NCBI GenBank assembly: GCA_027257055.1 | Contig: JAPVLO010000074.1 | Coordinates: 310,001-374,000, forward strand | Reading direction: 5' to 3' | DNA from: Cephalopachus bancanus | Taxonomy: Eukaryota > Chordata > Mammalia > Primates > Tarsiidae | Length of the DNA: 64,000 bases | In this document: piece after piece, positions 1-11,908 of the stretch | Position numbering within the stretch: the first letter of the stretch is position 1 | Layout: each line of letters opens with the position of its first letter | Notes under the pieces: model-generated | Seen by the model: the letters and a program-made list of their open reading frames with translations, nothing else | What the model was told of the DNA's origin: nothing | Databases searched by the model: none | Made by a program: the position numbers and the translations under genes

Positions 1-3000
1 CCGATGTGCTCCTAGAGTGAAGCAAATGACTATAAACACCTAGTTACATTTTTAAATGAATTTTCTACTCCAAATATGTTTACTGCATTCAAATTTAAAT
101 TTTCACATATCTTGACTATGCTATTTTGATTATATACACTTAGGCAAATATATATATAAAGAGAATATGTAGGTTGACAGAATTTTCTATTGATAATGCA
201 TGCAGAGATCCGCATCTATATTCTGCTGCATTTGTAAGCTGTATGTGAGCATTTATAAAAATCTTGCAAAGGATGGCAATATTTAAGGTTGTAAATGAAC
301 AAGCAACATCAATTACATAATCATGAAAGATGTACTATCGAAAAATTGACTTATGAATACGTGAGAAAAATGTTAGGAAGCTTGTGTCCTTCCAAAAATC
401 AGAGCTCTAATGTAGCAACTAGAGAATTTCCCAGTGTCATTATGAGTTGCCTGTAGTCAATGTAAGACCTATTTAAAAATCTCTAATTGCAATCTTTAAA
501 TTATGTCTTATCAATGAAACAACTTATGTAAACTGAACTGCAGAAGTGAATAGAGATCTAAGATATTCTTAGGTTTCTTTACATTTAAGATGTTTGCAAA
601 ATTGGCAACACGTTACGAAAGAGAATATTTGAAGAAGTTATGATTATTCTTTTCTTCATTTTTTAGATGAGAAAAATATGTAAATAAATTCTGGCAACTT
701 ATTTAATTGAGACATAAATGTAAATGATGTAGCACAAGATATACATAGGCCCCAAGATGACGAGAACTTAAATTTTATGCTTTCATTGGTTATAAGTGGA
801 TAATCAAACCATTTTTATCCCTCAAGATTTCATAGGTCTGATGATTAATCCCCTCACATTATTTTATTTTATTTTTTAAATGGAAGTGCTTGCCAGTGTG
901 AAAATACTATTTATGTGTAAAAATAATCAAAAGACAAAATCAGTAGATTTGACTTCCAGGAGCAAACCAGTCTTTGGGAACCTGAAGCAGATACCTCCTA
1001 TTAGTCTCAGTTTTCTTATAATTCAAAATAGGTTTATAATCAGTAGAGTTTTCCGATTCCCAAGGCATATCTATGATTCTGGAAATTCAAATTTTGAAAA
1101 ATATTTTTGTTTAAGGCCACGAAAATGTCTATTTTGGATGTTCAGCATTATGAATCTTACTCATTTTATAAAGTATAAGGAAGGTTTGTGACACAACTTT
1201 TTACATGCATTTTATTTAGTGTTGGGTTTAATTTCATGCAGAGCTAAAATAAAAAATAAATAGGTATGTTCAATAAAAAATCCTGTTACTCTGATAGAAT
1301 ATGATATATAAATAAGAAAGGAACAAGCCCATATTATATTTCTCATGGTTTGCAACATCCATAATATTGTAATGGAGAAAATAGAATGTCGTGATTGATT
1401 TTCTTTATTTTCCTACTGTGCACTATAAAAAGTCTGATGGTGGTAAATGTGACCTTACCTACTGCCAATCTACTTTGTCTATAACTTAATAAAATTATAT
1501 TTATTTATCACCCCAAGTGAATTGAGGAACAAATAATTCTTATATTTGAATAGGACAGAGAGGAAATCTCATACAATCCTTCAATTAATACACAGAAACA
1601 TACAAAAAACTAAATTAATAGAGATGCATCATATATAGAAACAAGACACTCAGTATAATAAAGCTATGAATTCTTGCAAAGTTTGTTTATAATTTTAGTG
1701 ATGTTTAGTGATAGTCAATGTTTCCCACAGGACTTTATATGGAAATTGTTTTAAAAAATCATTTGAGAGATCAAATGGTCATGAACATCAAAGACAGTTG
1801 TGTGTAAGAACAAAACAGAATGTATTTAGAAAACTATAGTCATTGAGATAGTATGTTAAAAGTTAAAAAAGAAAGAGGGAAATTATTCATATTTCTATTG
1901 TTAAAGAAAATGAGAAATAGTTGTGACTCTGAAAACACAATACATTTTCTGTAAACTGTCCTACTGTTTCATTGAAAAATAATCAGACTTGTCTTAATTT
2001 TCAATTACTCGAAGTCAGACTCTATTTTACTCCCTTCTGTGTATCCATGATCTAATGCAACATTTTCCATATGCTTAGCAAAAATATCTATTTAAAAATA
2101 TACATTTTTAATACTTTTCTGTGAAAAAGTGTGTTTGATTTACTCAATAATTTAGATGCTGAAAAATACAGATTGCTTTAGCCACAGAAAGTAGAAAACT
2201 GAATTGTTTCATGAAGGAAGACATATCACATGTATATAATAATATTTCTATAAATACATGAACATTTCAGAGTATGGTAGAAAAAATGGAGAAGGAAATT
2301 CTTCATTACAAGAGGATGTATTCATAAATAAATATGTATTTATCTATCTATCTGTAATATGCCTCATTATAAAGTGCTTTGGTGTCCTTTCCCTTAGAAT
2401 GTAGTTGTACGTGATAGTTTTATCTTTCTAAAAACATATTTTGGTGAGGAACCTGGAAAATAATTTTTATTTTAAAGCATGTAGATACAAGACATATGAG
2501 TTGCTGATAATATTCTATATTTTGATCTGGTGTTTGTTCACTTCATATTTTATCAAGGTGTACACTTAAGATTTGTGCACTTTTATGTTTGTTTGATATG
2601 ATTTAATACAGTTGTTTAAAAATGAAAAAAAGAAGATGAGTTTTGATTTGTGGGATCTAATTGTGAAAACCTCATGTTATAGGAAATGGAATCTGCTCAT
2701 TTACTTTCTCTTAATTATTCATCTTCTAAGGATTTTGACTCCAACCAATGTATTTTCATTACAGCTTTATTCTGAGATGAATCCTGATTTTATAATTTGA
2801 ATAACTAGAGAAGGCAAAGATGTTTACTTTTCCTATGCAGGTAAAGCTTTTGGTCATTCAAATAAATTGGAATATTCTACTTAATACATTATGCCTGTAT
2901 GGTCTGTTGAATTCTTCTTCTTGCCAAAGACAGAGCTGTGTCTCTATCTGAGACTGCTCTGGTGAGACTGAGTTTGATGATTACTACAAAACCATCACTA

Positions 3001-3224
3001 CTGAGGACTGAGGGCATAAAAGTCTTATAATGCTTAAAAGTAAAATATTATTGAGTGTATTTTATCTTTCATAGTTGACCTTTTATTTCCACAGATAGTT
3101 AATAAGGGTGTTGAGGACTACATCCCAGAGAAGTCATCTGTTTACTGACTATCATCCTTGGGCTGACGTTGCTTGGGTAGACTTCAATCCTGGGCAAACA
3201 GAGAGAGGAAAAAACCCTGGCTCT
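1..3224. other. AT-rich single-copy DNA, no gene seen
   Basis: No open reading frame with recognisable protein similarity and no repeat I can name. The longest reading frames here (about 100 codons near 880-1191) have no domain, no splice-site context and the composition of translated AT-rich noncoding DNA. I see nothing functional that I can support. Confidence 0.6.
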
Positions 3225-3430
3225 CTCACCATTCATTCATTCATTCCCCAAATGTTCATTGAAGTCCTTCCTACTATGTTCTAGAACTGCTATGAACACT
3301 AAGAATATGGGGGTGAATAAAACTGATGAAATTATTGTCATGGGGAAGCTTGGATTCTAGTGACAGACACAAGTAGAAGTAAACAAGTAGACAACAACAC
3401 AAATTAAAATAAGATAGTAAAAGGTCTGTA
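3225..3430 (-). repeat. L2-type LINE 3' fragment (tentative)
   Basis: An ATTC-ATTC-ATTC run (3231-3245) is followed by 'ccaaatgttcattgaag', 'ctatgttctagaactgctatgaac' and 'cttggattctagtgacagacac'. This is the familiar ancient mammalian pattern in which a repeated ATTC end precedes a 'tactatgtgccaggcactgttctagg..' body, and it fits the reverse complement of an L2 3' end. Divergence is high, as expected for this age. The DNA from 3431 to 3975 shows nothing I can assign. Confidence 0.5.
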
Positions 3431-3975
3431 AACAAATATGGAAAAATACAGGGAAATAAAATCCTTCATAGATCAGCTTCAGGCGCCAGTCTGACTTGTA
3501 ACGACCTTGGAAGTCATCAGTCCCATTTTTACAAAAAGAGAAAGCTGGACAGCTTTCTTGGACTTGACAATGAATTGAGATTGCAGGGAGAATAACCATC
3601 CTAAATCTGAAGAGATGGCCAAATGCAGAGTCACAGATGAGATCTGATTGCCTAGAGCAGAAGCCACTGGAGTCATAAACCATAAAAACACTTAAATTCG
3701 AATTTGGTGGCAGAACATAAAATACTATAAAAGTGAGAAACTCCTGGGAAATGCAGTCTTCAGGGAATCCCCCATCCCAACTTTCATGACTTTATTTTTA
3801 ACGTCAATGAAAGATAATTTTATTTGAATCACAGTCAATACACAGTAGCTTTCATTATTAGACAAATTTGAATGCACCAAAGGTCACATCATTCACAGGT
3901 TACAAAAATCAGGGCAATTAATTTACATGGAAACACAGTCTTTTACAGGTGAAAGAAACTTTTGTGTTAACCTAG

Positions 3976-4192
3976 GTGCATTTTTTTTTAAATTATGAGG
4001 TACATGTGAGGATTTGTTATATTGGTATATTGTGTGAAGACAGGATTTGGGCTTCCGATGAACTTACCATTCCCCTTATTAGTGGTTTGCATAGTATTCA
4101 ATGAGTGGTTTTGTATCCCTTACCCTGGCTCCCTCCAGCCCTCTTTAGCAGTACCCAGTGTCTGTTGTTTGCTTCCCTGTATTACATGGGTT
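3976..4192 (-). mobile_element. Old L1 3'UTR fragment, antisense
   Basis: A T-rich start followed by 'aattatgaggtacatgtgagg', 'tttgttatattggtatattg', 'cttaccattccccttattagtgg' and 'ccctccagccctctttagcag'. This order of motifs (a 'ggtacatgtgcaggtttgttacataggtata'-like start, then pyrimidine-rich 'tccctcc' clusters) is the antisense of a primate L1 3'UTR. It is well diverged, so an older family than the 7-kb element at 29.8 kb. The following 190 bp (4193-4379) is unassigned. Confidence 0.6.
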
Positions 4193-5097
4193 TTACCTTA
4201 AGGTTATCAGTGAAAATGCTAGCTCTCTTATCACTGACATGAGGAGGGGAAGACTGAGCATTCTGAAATACTCCCAGAACCTTCTCTGCTGTGCTTTATG
4301 CTTTATGCTTCAAGGAAAAGACCCTGCCAGAACCTTGGGGAGCAGCAGATCCTCATACAAGTTCTGTCACTTCTTCAGCATGCCTATTTCAATGAAGAGA
4401 AAAAAACCAAACAAATAAAACATAGTCAACAGGTAGTCAAGGGAATAGAGTAAAAATGCTGCAGCAATGGAAAGGACAAGAAGATCTGGAGAACAGATAA
4501 AAAGATGTAATATATGTGTAATTAAACTACAAGGAGGAGAATAAAGAGAGAACAGAACAAAGAAAATAGTTGAAGTCATAGTGGTTGCAAAATTTCAAAG
4601 TGAGTGAAATATACCAAACCACAGATCCAGGAAGTTTAGAAACACACACACACACACATATGTAGTTATATAATTGTTTTACACGAAAGTCAAAGAGAAA
4701 AATCTTTAAAAAGCCAAAGGAGGAAAACATTGAACCTATAGAAAAATAAGGATAAGAATTACACAGACATTCACATCAGAAACAATACAAGCAAGAATAG
4801 AATAAAGTACAATATTTTTAAAATATTGAAGGAAAAAAGAAAGCATCAACTTAGAATTTTATATTCAACAATATTCTCTTTCAAGTTAAAGAAGAAAAAA
4901 AAATTTCTTTGGCAAACAGAAACAGAAAACGCATTGTCAGCTGACCAGCCTTCCAAGATGTGTTAAAAGACTTGTTCTGGCAGAAGGAAAATATTAAGTT
5001 AGAAACCTCCATCTATATGAAGAAAGAAGAGCTTCAGAGAAGAAATAAAGGCAACATAAAATTATATTTTCATATTCTTAATTAATTTAAAAATAAT

Positions 5098-5707
5098 CCT
5101 AGGAGTCAGCTCCAAACCAAAATTCTATTTGTGATACTTCATGCCTGACCATAGACCTTACCTAGCAGCCTGCATGGGGGAAGCTGCCCCTCCCCTACGT
5201 ACCTGGTGTACAGCCAGTGTAGCAGCTTCTGAAGGTGGGTACAGTTAGAGAATCAGCTTCCACTTGTTGCCTTTCTCTTCCCCATGTCTGCATTTCTAGC
5301 TTAGTTTATGTATCTCCATATTCAGAGCCCCCCTTATAAGCTGGGCACATGGGAGAGGCCGTTCCAGGGCATCTCTGCTAAGTTCTCTTTCTCCATTCTG
5401 TACCAAGTACTTCTCTCTTAACCCTTCTATCTCTCTCCATCCTTGGCCCTAGGTCAAATAAAATGACTGGAGCCTTTTTCTTGAAGCTTCATTTGCAGTG
5501 AAACAATCCCCAACATCTATGCAGATACATATGATTCTTGCCTGGTGCCATTCCATGGGGAAAAGTGAACATTGCAAGAGCCAGCTCTCTTTTCTGTTTA
5601 GCTTCCTGGTACACTATTGCAGTAAGTGAAAGAACGCTCCACGGCTGCTTTAAGTTTGGCTCATTGTCTTAATTGATTAGTTTAACACCTGGCAACTCAG
5701 CTCTTTT
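5098..5707 (+). mobile_element. Probable solo LTR (ERV1-like) inserted in old L1
   Basis: This segment replaces continuous L1 sequence: the L1 breaks after 'taatttaaaaataat' and resumes at 'tttaaagcaataatag'. Inside is a GC-richer block with LTR character. A TG start is possible at 5130, 'ccccccttataagctgg' resembles a promoter, and an AATAAA signal lies in 'gtcaaataaaatgactggagcc' near 5455-5470, followed about 50 bp later by 'caatccccaaca' (5506-5515) as a CA end. The remaining 190 bp to 5707 is not explained. The exact ends and the family are uncertain, and no clean target duplication was found. Confidence 0.55.
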
Positions 5708-6024
5708 CACAGATGAGCTTTGTTTAAAGCAATAATAGTTAAAATGTATATAAATGAGTGAAATGAATACCAGTAATAGCCCAAGGGACAGGAGAGTGGA
5801 TCTGGAATTTTCTTAAGTTACCTGCACTGCATGTGAAATAGTATATTGTTATTTGAAGGGGAATTTAAATTAGTTTTAAAATGTATATTAGAAATTCTGG
5901 CAACTACAATTTTTAAAGGAGGTATAATTTATAACCCGAGTAAAAAGACAAAGAGAAATTATATAAAATACTCAGTTAAAATAAGAGGAAGCAGAAAGGA
6001 GAGACTAAAAAAAAATGTGTGTTT

Positions 6025-6236
6025 TTTTTTTTTAAAGCAAGAAATAGAAAACAGTTCTTCTAGTTCAGCAGTTTCGGGTTCTTGTTTTGTGCTCAGGAAG
6101 AATGAGGGACACGGACAACCAGAGAGTAAGTAGGAATGTATCAGAAGATAGGAAAGCTCCCGGCAGCGGGAAGGGTCCAGTAAGAGGGTTTCAGACAATG
6201 CCTCTGCAGTTTATATGGTAGATGCAGTTTATATGG
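6025..6236 (-). mobile_element. LTR fragment, same family as the LTR at 7185-7959
   Basis: The stretch 'cttctagttcagcagtttcgggttcttgttttgtgctcaggaagaatgagggac...' (about 6057-6200) matches, piece by piece, the sequence at about 7612-7745, so both are copies of one repeat in the same orientation. It sits between L1 endonuclease segments and is therefore an insertion, preceded by a T run (6021-6033). It keeps only part of the R/U3 area and ends with short duplicated 'tttatatgg' units (6210-6246). Confidence 0.6.
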
Positions 6237-6859
6237 GGTTTATATGGTAGATCTACAAATATGGTAAATTTTACCCAATTATGTCAATAATAATTTTAAA
6301 TGTGAGTGATCTAAATGAATCAAGTAAAAGGCTGAGCTTGTCAAAGTGGAGAAAAGAACAACACTGAAATACAGTACATTATCTATAAGAAACACACTTT
6401 CAATATGAAGATTTAGATAGGTTCAAAGTGAAAAGATGAAAAAACATGCCATGCTAATACTAATGAAATGAAAGATGTGGTACTGAAATGAAAGTTGTGG
6501 TACCTGTGTCAATTTCAGACCAATAAAGCTTCCTAACAAGGAGGATTAAGGAATTATGAAGAGCTTTACATAATGATGAAAAGGTCATTTCAAGAATAAG
6601 TGACAATTCCAAAGATGCATGCACCTAACAACAGAGCATCAAAATAAAATAAAATAGAATTGAAAAAAAAAAATTGACAATTTTTTTTGTAATTCAGGAC
6701 ATTTACATTTCCTACTATGTATTTTTAAGGTTTACAGGCAGAAAATCAGGAAAGATATAGCTGACCTGGACAATCAATTGACTTGATCTGACTGATTTTT
6801 ATAGACCATTTCAACCAGCAACAGCAAAATACACATTCTTTTCAAGTTCATGTGAAAAT

Positions 6860-7184
6860 TCTACCAAATTCAATGGGAGAAGTTTTAGAACATACTGGGA
6901 TCAGGTAGTTGCATTGTGCAAGTGCCACTTATATGAATTTCTGGAGACTAGCAGAAGGGCTGCAGTTAGCATTATAATGACTTCTCTGAGTCTAATTCCC
7001 GAAACTTGTGAATGTGCTACTTTACATGGCAGAATTCACTTTGTAATTAAAGAATCTTCAGAAGGAAAGACTAATTTGGACTGTCCAAAGACACAAAATG
7101 TCACAGAAACACATAATCTGAATATTTCTACATCTATTTTAAAAATGAATCAATAATGAAGAATATTGATGCAGTTTTTTTTGG
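6860..7184. other. Unassigned segment between L1 and LTR
   Basis: This is not recognisable L1. Motifs such as 'acttgtgaatgtgctactttacatggcagaa' resemble phrases common in old mammalian repeats, but I cannot name the family with confidence. An 80-codon frame here has no protein similarity I recognise. Confidence 0.35.
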
Positions 7185-7959
7185 TCCTGCAAGTTGGCAG
7201 CTGGGTCCCTAAGGGATGATGATGTTCCTGATGCTGCACTGCCAGCCCAGCATCCACACAGTGGTGGGGACGTGGTGGCACCCAAGAACTCAAGGATGCC
7301 AATGACTGCAGAGTCCCCAAGGGGTGTTACAGATCTCTTAGTTTGTGAGTCCGTGAGCCAAGCCTCAAGAAATATTTATAGCTCTGCAATTTCAGTGGGC
7401 AGGCAAGCTAGGCCCTGCTGGTTTGGTCAGCCAGCAAACCAGGCTCCCCAAGAAGTGCTACAGCTCCATTAGTTTGGTGGACCGGCAAGCCAAGCCCTGC
7501 AGAAGTATCACGCCTTTGTGGTTTGGTGGACTGGCAAACCAGGCCCTCACAAGTGCTGAAGTTCTCTTCAACTCAGTGGGTCCAGCTCTTCCAGTCCACA
7601 TGAGCAGCTTTTCTAGTTCAGCAGCTCTTCCAGTTCAGCAGTTTCAGATTTTGTCTTGCACACAGGAAGAATGAGGGACGTGGACAACAGCAGAGTGAGT
7701 AAGCAGGAATGGTCCAGAAAGAGGGTTGACAACAATGACTTTGCAATCAGGGATTTATATAGTCTTGAGATTGTGCTGATTGGTTGGTGGTAGCACCAAT
7801 CAGAGAGAGGCACCATGGTGTGGTATTGAAATGCACCAATCGGGAAAGGGATGAAAAGGGCCATTCAAGAAGGTGTTCTCACTCCATGGGGCTTGCAGCA
7901 GAAGTTTTATGGGACCAGCCTAACCTGACTGCCTATTCATTTCTTCCTTTCTCCTCTCA
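7185..7959 (-). mobile_element. ERV1-type solo LTR with CCAAT boxes and internal tandem repeats
   Basis: Read on the minus strand it starts TGAGAGGAG at 7959 and shows an ordered promoter. Two ATTGG/CCAAT-type motifs lie at about 7775-7860 ('gattggtgc', 'ccaatcagc'), then a TATA box ('ctatataaatccc', + strand 7747-7762), then a U5-like region. The latter contains about five degenerate units of roughly 50 bp (+ strand 7340-7570) carrying the 'gtttggtggaccggcaagcc' theme. Layout and internal repetition recall LTR12/ERV9-class LTRs, but I cannot assert that family. It interrupts the old L1. The 3' end near 7185 is approximate. The 92- and 83-codon frames across it are translations of the tandem units, not genes. 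Confidence 0.7.
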
Positions 7960-8180
7960 CAATATCCCTGTAAAAAAGCTACAGAGCCATACGAATTTAC
8001 TGGTGAATTCTACCAAATATTAATTAAAGAATTAATACCAATTCTCAACAATATCTTTTAGAAAATAGAAACAGAGATAACACTTCCAAACTCATTCAAT
8101 GATTTAGGCACCACTTTAATACCAGAACTGGATAGATATATTATAAACAAACAAACAAACAAACAAAAAAAAAAAAACGA

Positions 8181-8599
8181 CTGCTATAGTGTGAATATTA
8201 TTTGTTTGACCCCTCCAAATCTCATGTTGAAATTTTATCTCTAATGTCAGGGGTGATGCCTAATAGAGCTGTTTAGGTCATGGGGAAGAATTCCTCATGA
8301 ATACTTGGTGCTGTCCTTCTGGTAATGAGTGAGTTTATTTCTATGTTGGTTTCCATGAGAGTTGGTTGTCAAAAAAAATAAGCCTGGCACCTTGCTTCCC
8401 CTCTTGCCATGTGATCTCTGTAAATGCTGGCTCTCCTTTATTTCTCACCATGAATGGAAGAAGCTTAAGGCCCTCACCAGAAACAAATATTGGCATCATG
8501 CTTCTTGTACAGACTATAGAACTGTAAGCCAAATAAACCTCTTTTTATAAATTACCCACTGTCTGGCATTTCTTTATAGCAAGACAAAAACAGACCACA
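8181..8599 (+). mobile_element. MaLR (MST/THE1-like) solo LTR
   Basis: Diagnostic MaLR order is visible: 'tatagtgtgaatattatttg...cctccaaatctcatgttgaaatt' at the start, 'ggtcatggggaagaattcctcatgaat', 'ccttgcttcccctcttgccatgtgatc', then 'gaactgtaagccaaataaacctctttttataaattaccca', with AATAAA near 8532, and an end at 'caaaaacagaccaca'. It lies inside the old L1: RT-region sequence ending in an A-rich/(AAAC)n tract (8143-8176) precedes it, and 'gtatctctcatgaacactg' resumes L1 afterwards. Solo, with no internal region. Confidence 0.85.
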
Positions 8600-10248
8600 G
8601 ACTAGTATCTCTCATGAACACTGAAACAAAAAGCCTCAACAAATTAGCAACAAATCAAATCTAATGATGCTTTAAAAAATTATACACTATAGTCAAATGG
8701 AATTTGTTTAAAGTATATGATAATAGGTATGTTAAACATTAGAAAATCAGAAAACGTAATCCACTATACCTACAAGCTAAATAGATAAATTATACAATCA
8801 TATAAATTATTATAGCAAAAGCAGTTGACAAAAAACAGCATCTATTCATAATAAAACAAGAAATACAGAGTTGCTCAGTCATATATATAGAATCTGCAAA
8901 AAGACTTATAGTTAACATCGTGGTTAATGGTAAAAAATTGAATGCTTTTTCTCTAAAATTGAGAATAAAACAAAGATATCCTCTCTATAACCACTGAACA
9001 TCATACAGTAATTCCTAGGTAGTGTAACTGGACAATAAAATAAAATATAGAAATATTTGGAAGGAAGAAATAAAATTATCTTTGTTCTCAGACACAATTA
9101 TCTATGTAGATAATCGCATTCTGAAGTGCTGAGGCTTAGGATTTAACATACATTTTTTGGGTAACAAAATTCAAATCATACCACAAGCTTAATATTCAAA
9201 TTCAATTGATTACATACCAGCAATGAACAATTAAAATTTTAAATTAAAAACACAATTTATTATAGTACCAAAAATGAAATATTTAGACATATATAGTAGT
9301 AAAAATACATAGGATTTACAAGCAGAAAATTTCCAAAAAAATCTCCAATGAAATAATTTTAACAAATTAAATAAATGAAGAGATATTCTATGTTTATATT
9401 TGGAAGTGTTAATATTGTAAAATGTCAGTTATTCTCAATTAATCTTTAGATTTAGCATAATCCAACCACAGTAAGTTAATGTGTAGGTATTGATAAACCA
9501 ATTCTATGTCTGTGTGGAAAGACAAAAGACAGCACGGCCAACACAAAACTGAGAAAAGAACAAAGCTGGAAGTTCCACACTACCTGATTTCTCCACTTAC
9601 TATACAGTTATAGTATTTAGAACAAAGCACAGTTTTGGCCAAGTGGAGACACATAAATCAATGGGCTAGAACAGAGAGACCTGAATACAAACATTCATTA
9701 TCTCACTTTAAGACTTAAATCGAGACAGCATGGTGTCGGTAAAAGAATAAACAAATCGATCAATGGAATAGAATGAATAACTCAGCAATAGACCCATAGA
9801 AAATAGACAACTGATCTTTGGCAAAGCAACAAAGAGAATTCATTGGAGAAAGGTTAGCCTTTTCAACAAATGGTGCTGGAATAATTACACATTCATACGC
9901 AAAATAATGTCTAAAACCTGGACAAAGACCTTACATTTTTCACAAAGATTAACTCAAAATACATCATAGATATAAACATAAAATTTTAAATTACAAAACT
10001 TCTGGAAAAAATTTTGACCAAAATCTAGATGACCTTGGGTTCAACAATCAGTTTTTCAAAACAGTACCAAAGTGTGATCCTGAAACTGAAATAATAATAA
10101 TTTGAGCCTTAATTAAAAACATATGCTCTGACAAATACAGTTTATAAATGAAAATACAACCCAGCTATTGTCAGAAGATATTCTCAAATCATATAATTGA
10201 GAAAGGGCATGTTTCTGAAATACATAAAAACTTTTAAAATTCAACAAT

Positions 10249-10310
10249 GTCTACCTAATTCTGAATTGTACCCCACATCTTTAAAATGAAATAAGTTAAA
10301 ATTAAAAGTT
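10249..10310 (+). mobile_element. Ultra-short (about 60 bp) 5'-truncated L1 tail
   Basis: 'aattctgaattgtaccccacatctttaaaatgaaataag' is the extreme 3' end of the younger L1 family also seen at 36,855-36,900 and 18,240. It splits host L1 sequence: 'tttaaaattcaacaat' (about 10233-10248) precedes it and 'caaaaaattcagcaat' (10311-10326) follows, consistent with a diverged target duplication of about 16 bp. Only the terminal 60 nt of the element was copied. Confidence 0.65.
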
Positions 10311-11908
10311 CAAAAAATTCAGCAATAAGAAAACATCTAATTTCTAAAACGGGTCAAAGTTATGAGCAAACAATTAACTGAAAAAATACACAGATTGCAA
10401 ATAAGTATATGAAAGTATGCTCAACACAATTTGCACTTAGAATATTGCAAAATGAATCAATAATGAAATACTACCAACAGTCAACGAGAAGAGCTAAAAC
10501 CCCCCCTACCCCAGGAAAAAAGGAAAAACAATAAAACAAATGAACAAATAAGTGCTGCCAATAACAATCACTGGACAGAATGCAGAACAGGAACACTCAC
10601 AACTTTCATTCTGCTGGGAATGCAAAATGTACTATTATCCTGAAAGACAGTGTGGCAGTTCCTCAGAAAACCAAATATATTTGCATTCTGGTGGAAATAT
10701 AAAATGCATAGTTATGCTAAAAGACAGTTTGTCAGTTCTCAGAAAGATAAACATACTTTACTATATAATCCAGCAATCATACACTTAAGTACTTACTAGA
10801 TTTATTTTACAGTGTATTTTTACATAAAAACCCTGCACACAAATATTTATAGCATCTTTACATATAATTGCCTCAAACTAGAAGCAACCACAATGTCCTT
10901 CAATACGTGAATCAATAAATTGTCATATCCATACAATAGAATCTTTTTCAGTGATAAAAATAAATGCACTAAGTCTGACTCTTAAATGCATATTGCTAAA
11001 AAGAAGAAGCTAGTCTGGAAAGCATAAACACTGCATCATTCCAAGTTTAAGATAATGTGGAAAAGGTGAATCTGTGGAGTCAATAAAAAAGTTCGGAGGT
11101 TGAGAGATGTAAGTTGAAAAAGTGAAATATATTAGAGTGATGAAATTATTCAGCATAATACTATAATAGTGTATATGTGGATTGGTCAAAATCATTTAAA
11201 CATTTCAGCATCGTATGTGACCATTTTTATGGACAAATGAACAAAATCATTTAGGAGGCCAAAATAACCCAAGATAAAATTCAAATGTGATGAACAAATA
11301 TGACTGTATTACAAATGTATGAGACAATCTTACTGAAGGTTTGGGGGGAAAATTGTGTTCTCCTTAGTAACTTTAGAAATGAGTAAAGTTTGTAAGACCA
11401 AAGACAAAACCAAAACCCAAACAAACAAAACTACACATAAACACTCTAGTTTATAAAGTTACATCCTAGGAGGGTGTGGATTAGCAATTCTGGTTGACAC
11501 TGCTATTTATACATATGGGAATCAAACAGTTGAGTAAATGGCAGGTGTCAGGAGCCAGGTTTCTCACTTTTGGAGCAAGAATAAACAGATGATCAAGATA
11601 GCAGTTTAGAAAGAAGCATGTGGTAATGGATTAGAATTAGAAACAACAATATGAACTCATGCTTAACTTGCTATAGGTATGAATATTTTCTTGTAGTTAT
11701 CTATGGTATAGTGCACACTCATACATTTTCTTGCTCTATCAGCTGACAAGGCCCCCCAAAAAGCAATACCTTAATAGCAACCAACACTCAGTTCATGTAT
11801 TTGTTTTATTATCATTTTATAATAATGGAACTAAGTCCTCTTGGGGGAATAAAAGGCTGATTCTATACAAAATGAGCCTGGAGCTTTTTATGTTGTCGAG
11901 ACTATATA

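Larger units (their letters stand above)
4380..11290 (+). mobile_element. Ancient L1, ORF1 end to 3'UTR, interrupted by several insertions
   Basis: Pieces run in L1 order on the + strand. The ORF1 C-terminal region is at about 4730-5097 ('cagaaacaatacaagcaagaat', 'attttatattcaacaatattctc', 'ttctggcagaaggaaaat'). The ORF1/ORF2 junction and endonuclease region are at about 5708-6020 and 6240-6860 (similar to the known 'gcacctaataacagagc' and 'cccaacaacagcagaatacacattc' stretches). The reverse transcriptase region is at about 7965-8180 ('ggtgaattctaccaaat') and 8600-10250, and the ORF2 3' end at about 10310-11290 ('ccacaatgtccttcaatacgtg', 'tccatacaatagaatc'). Roughly 900 bp between endonuclease and RT is missing around the LTR at 7185-7959. 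No long frame survives. It is much more diverged than the other L1s here and acts as host for several later insertions. DNA from 11291 to 11898 is unassigned. Confidence 0.75.

Noticed and set aside
880..1191. 103-codon frame in unique DNA
   Set aside because: No domain, no splice or promoter context, composition typical of translated AT-rich noncoding DNA.
7340..7570. Regularly spaced repeats as a CRISPR-like array
   Set aside because: Units are degenerate, directly adjacent, inside an LTR and in a primate genome.
7194..7674. Overlapping 80-92 codon frames with repeated peptide units
   Set aside because: They translate the tandem modules of an antisense LTR; repetition comes from the DNA units, not a protein.
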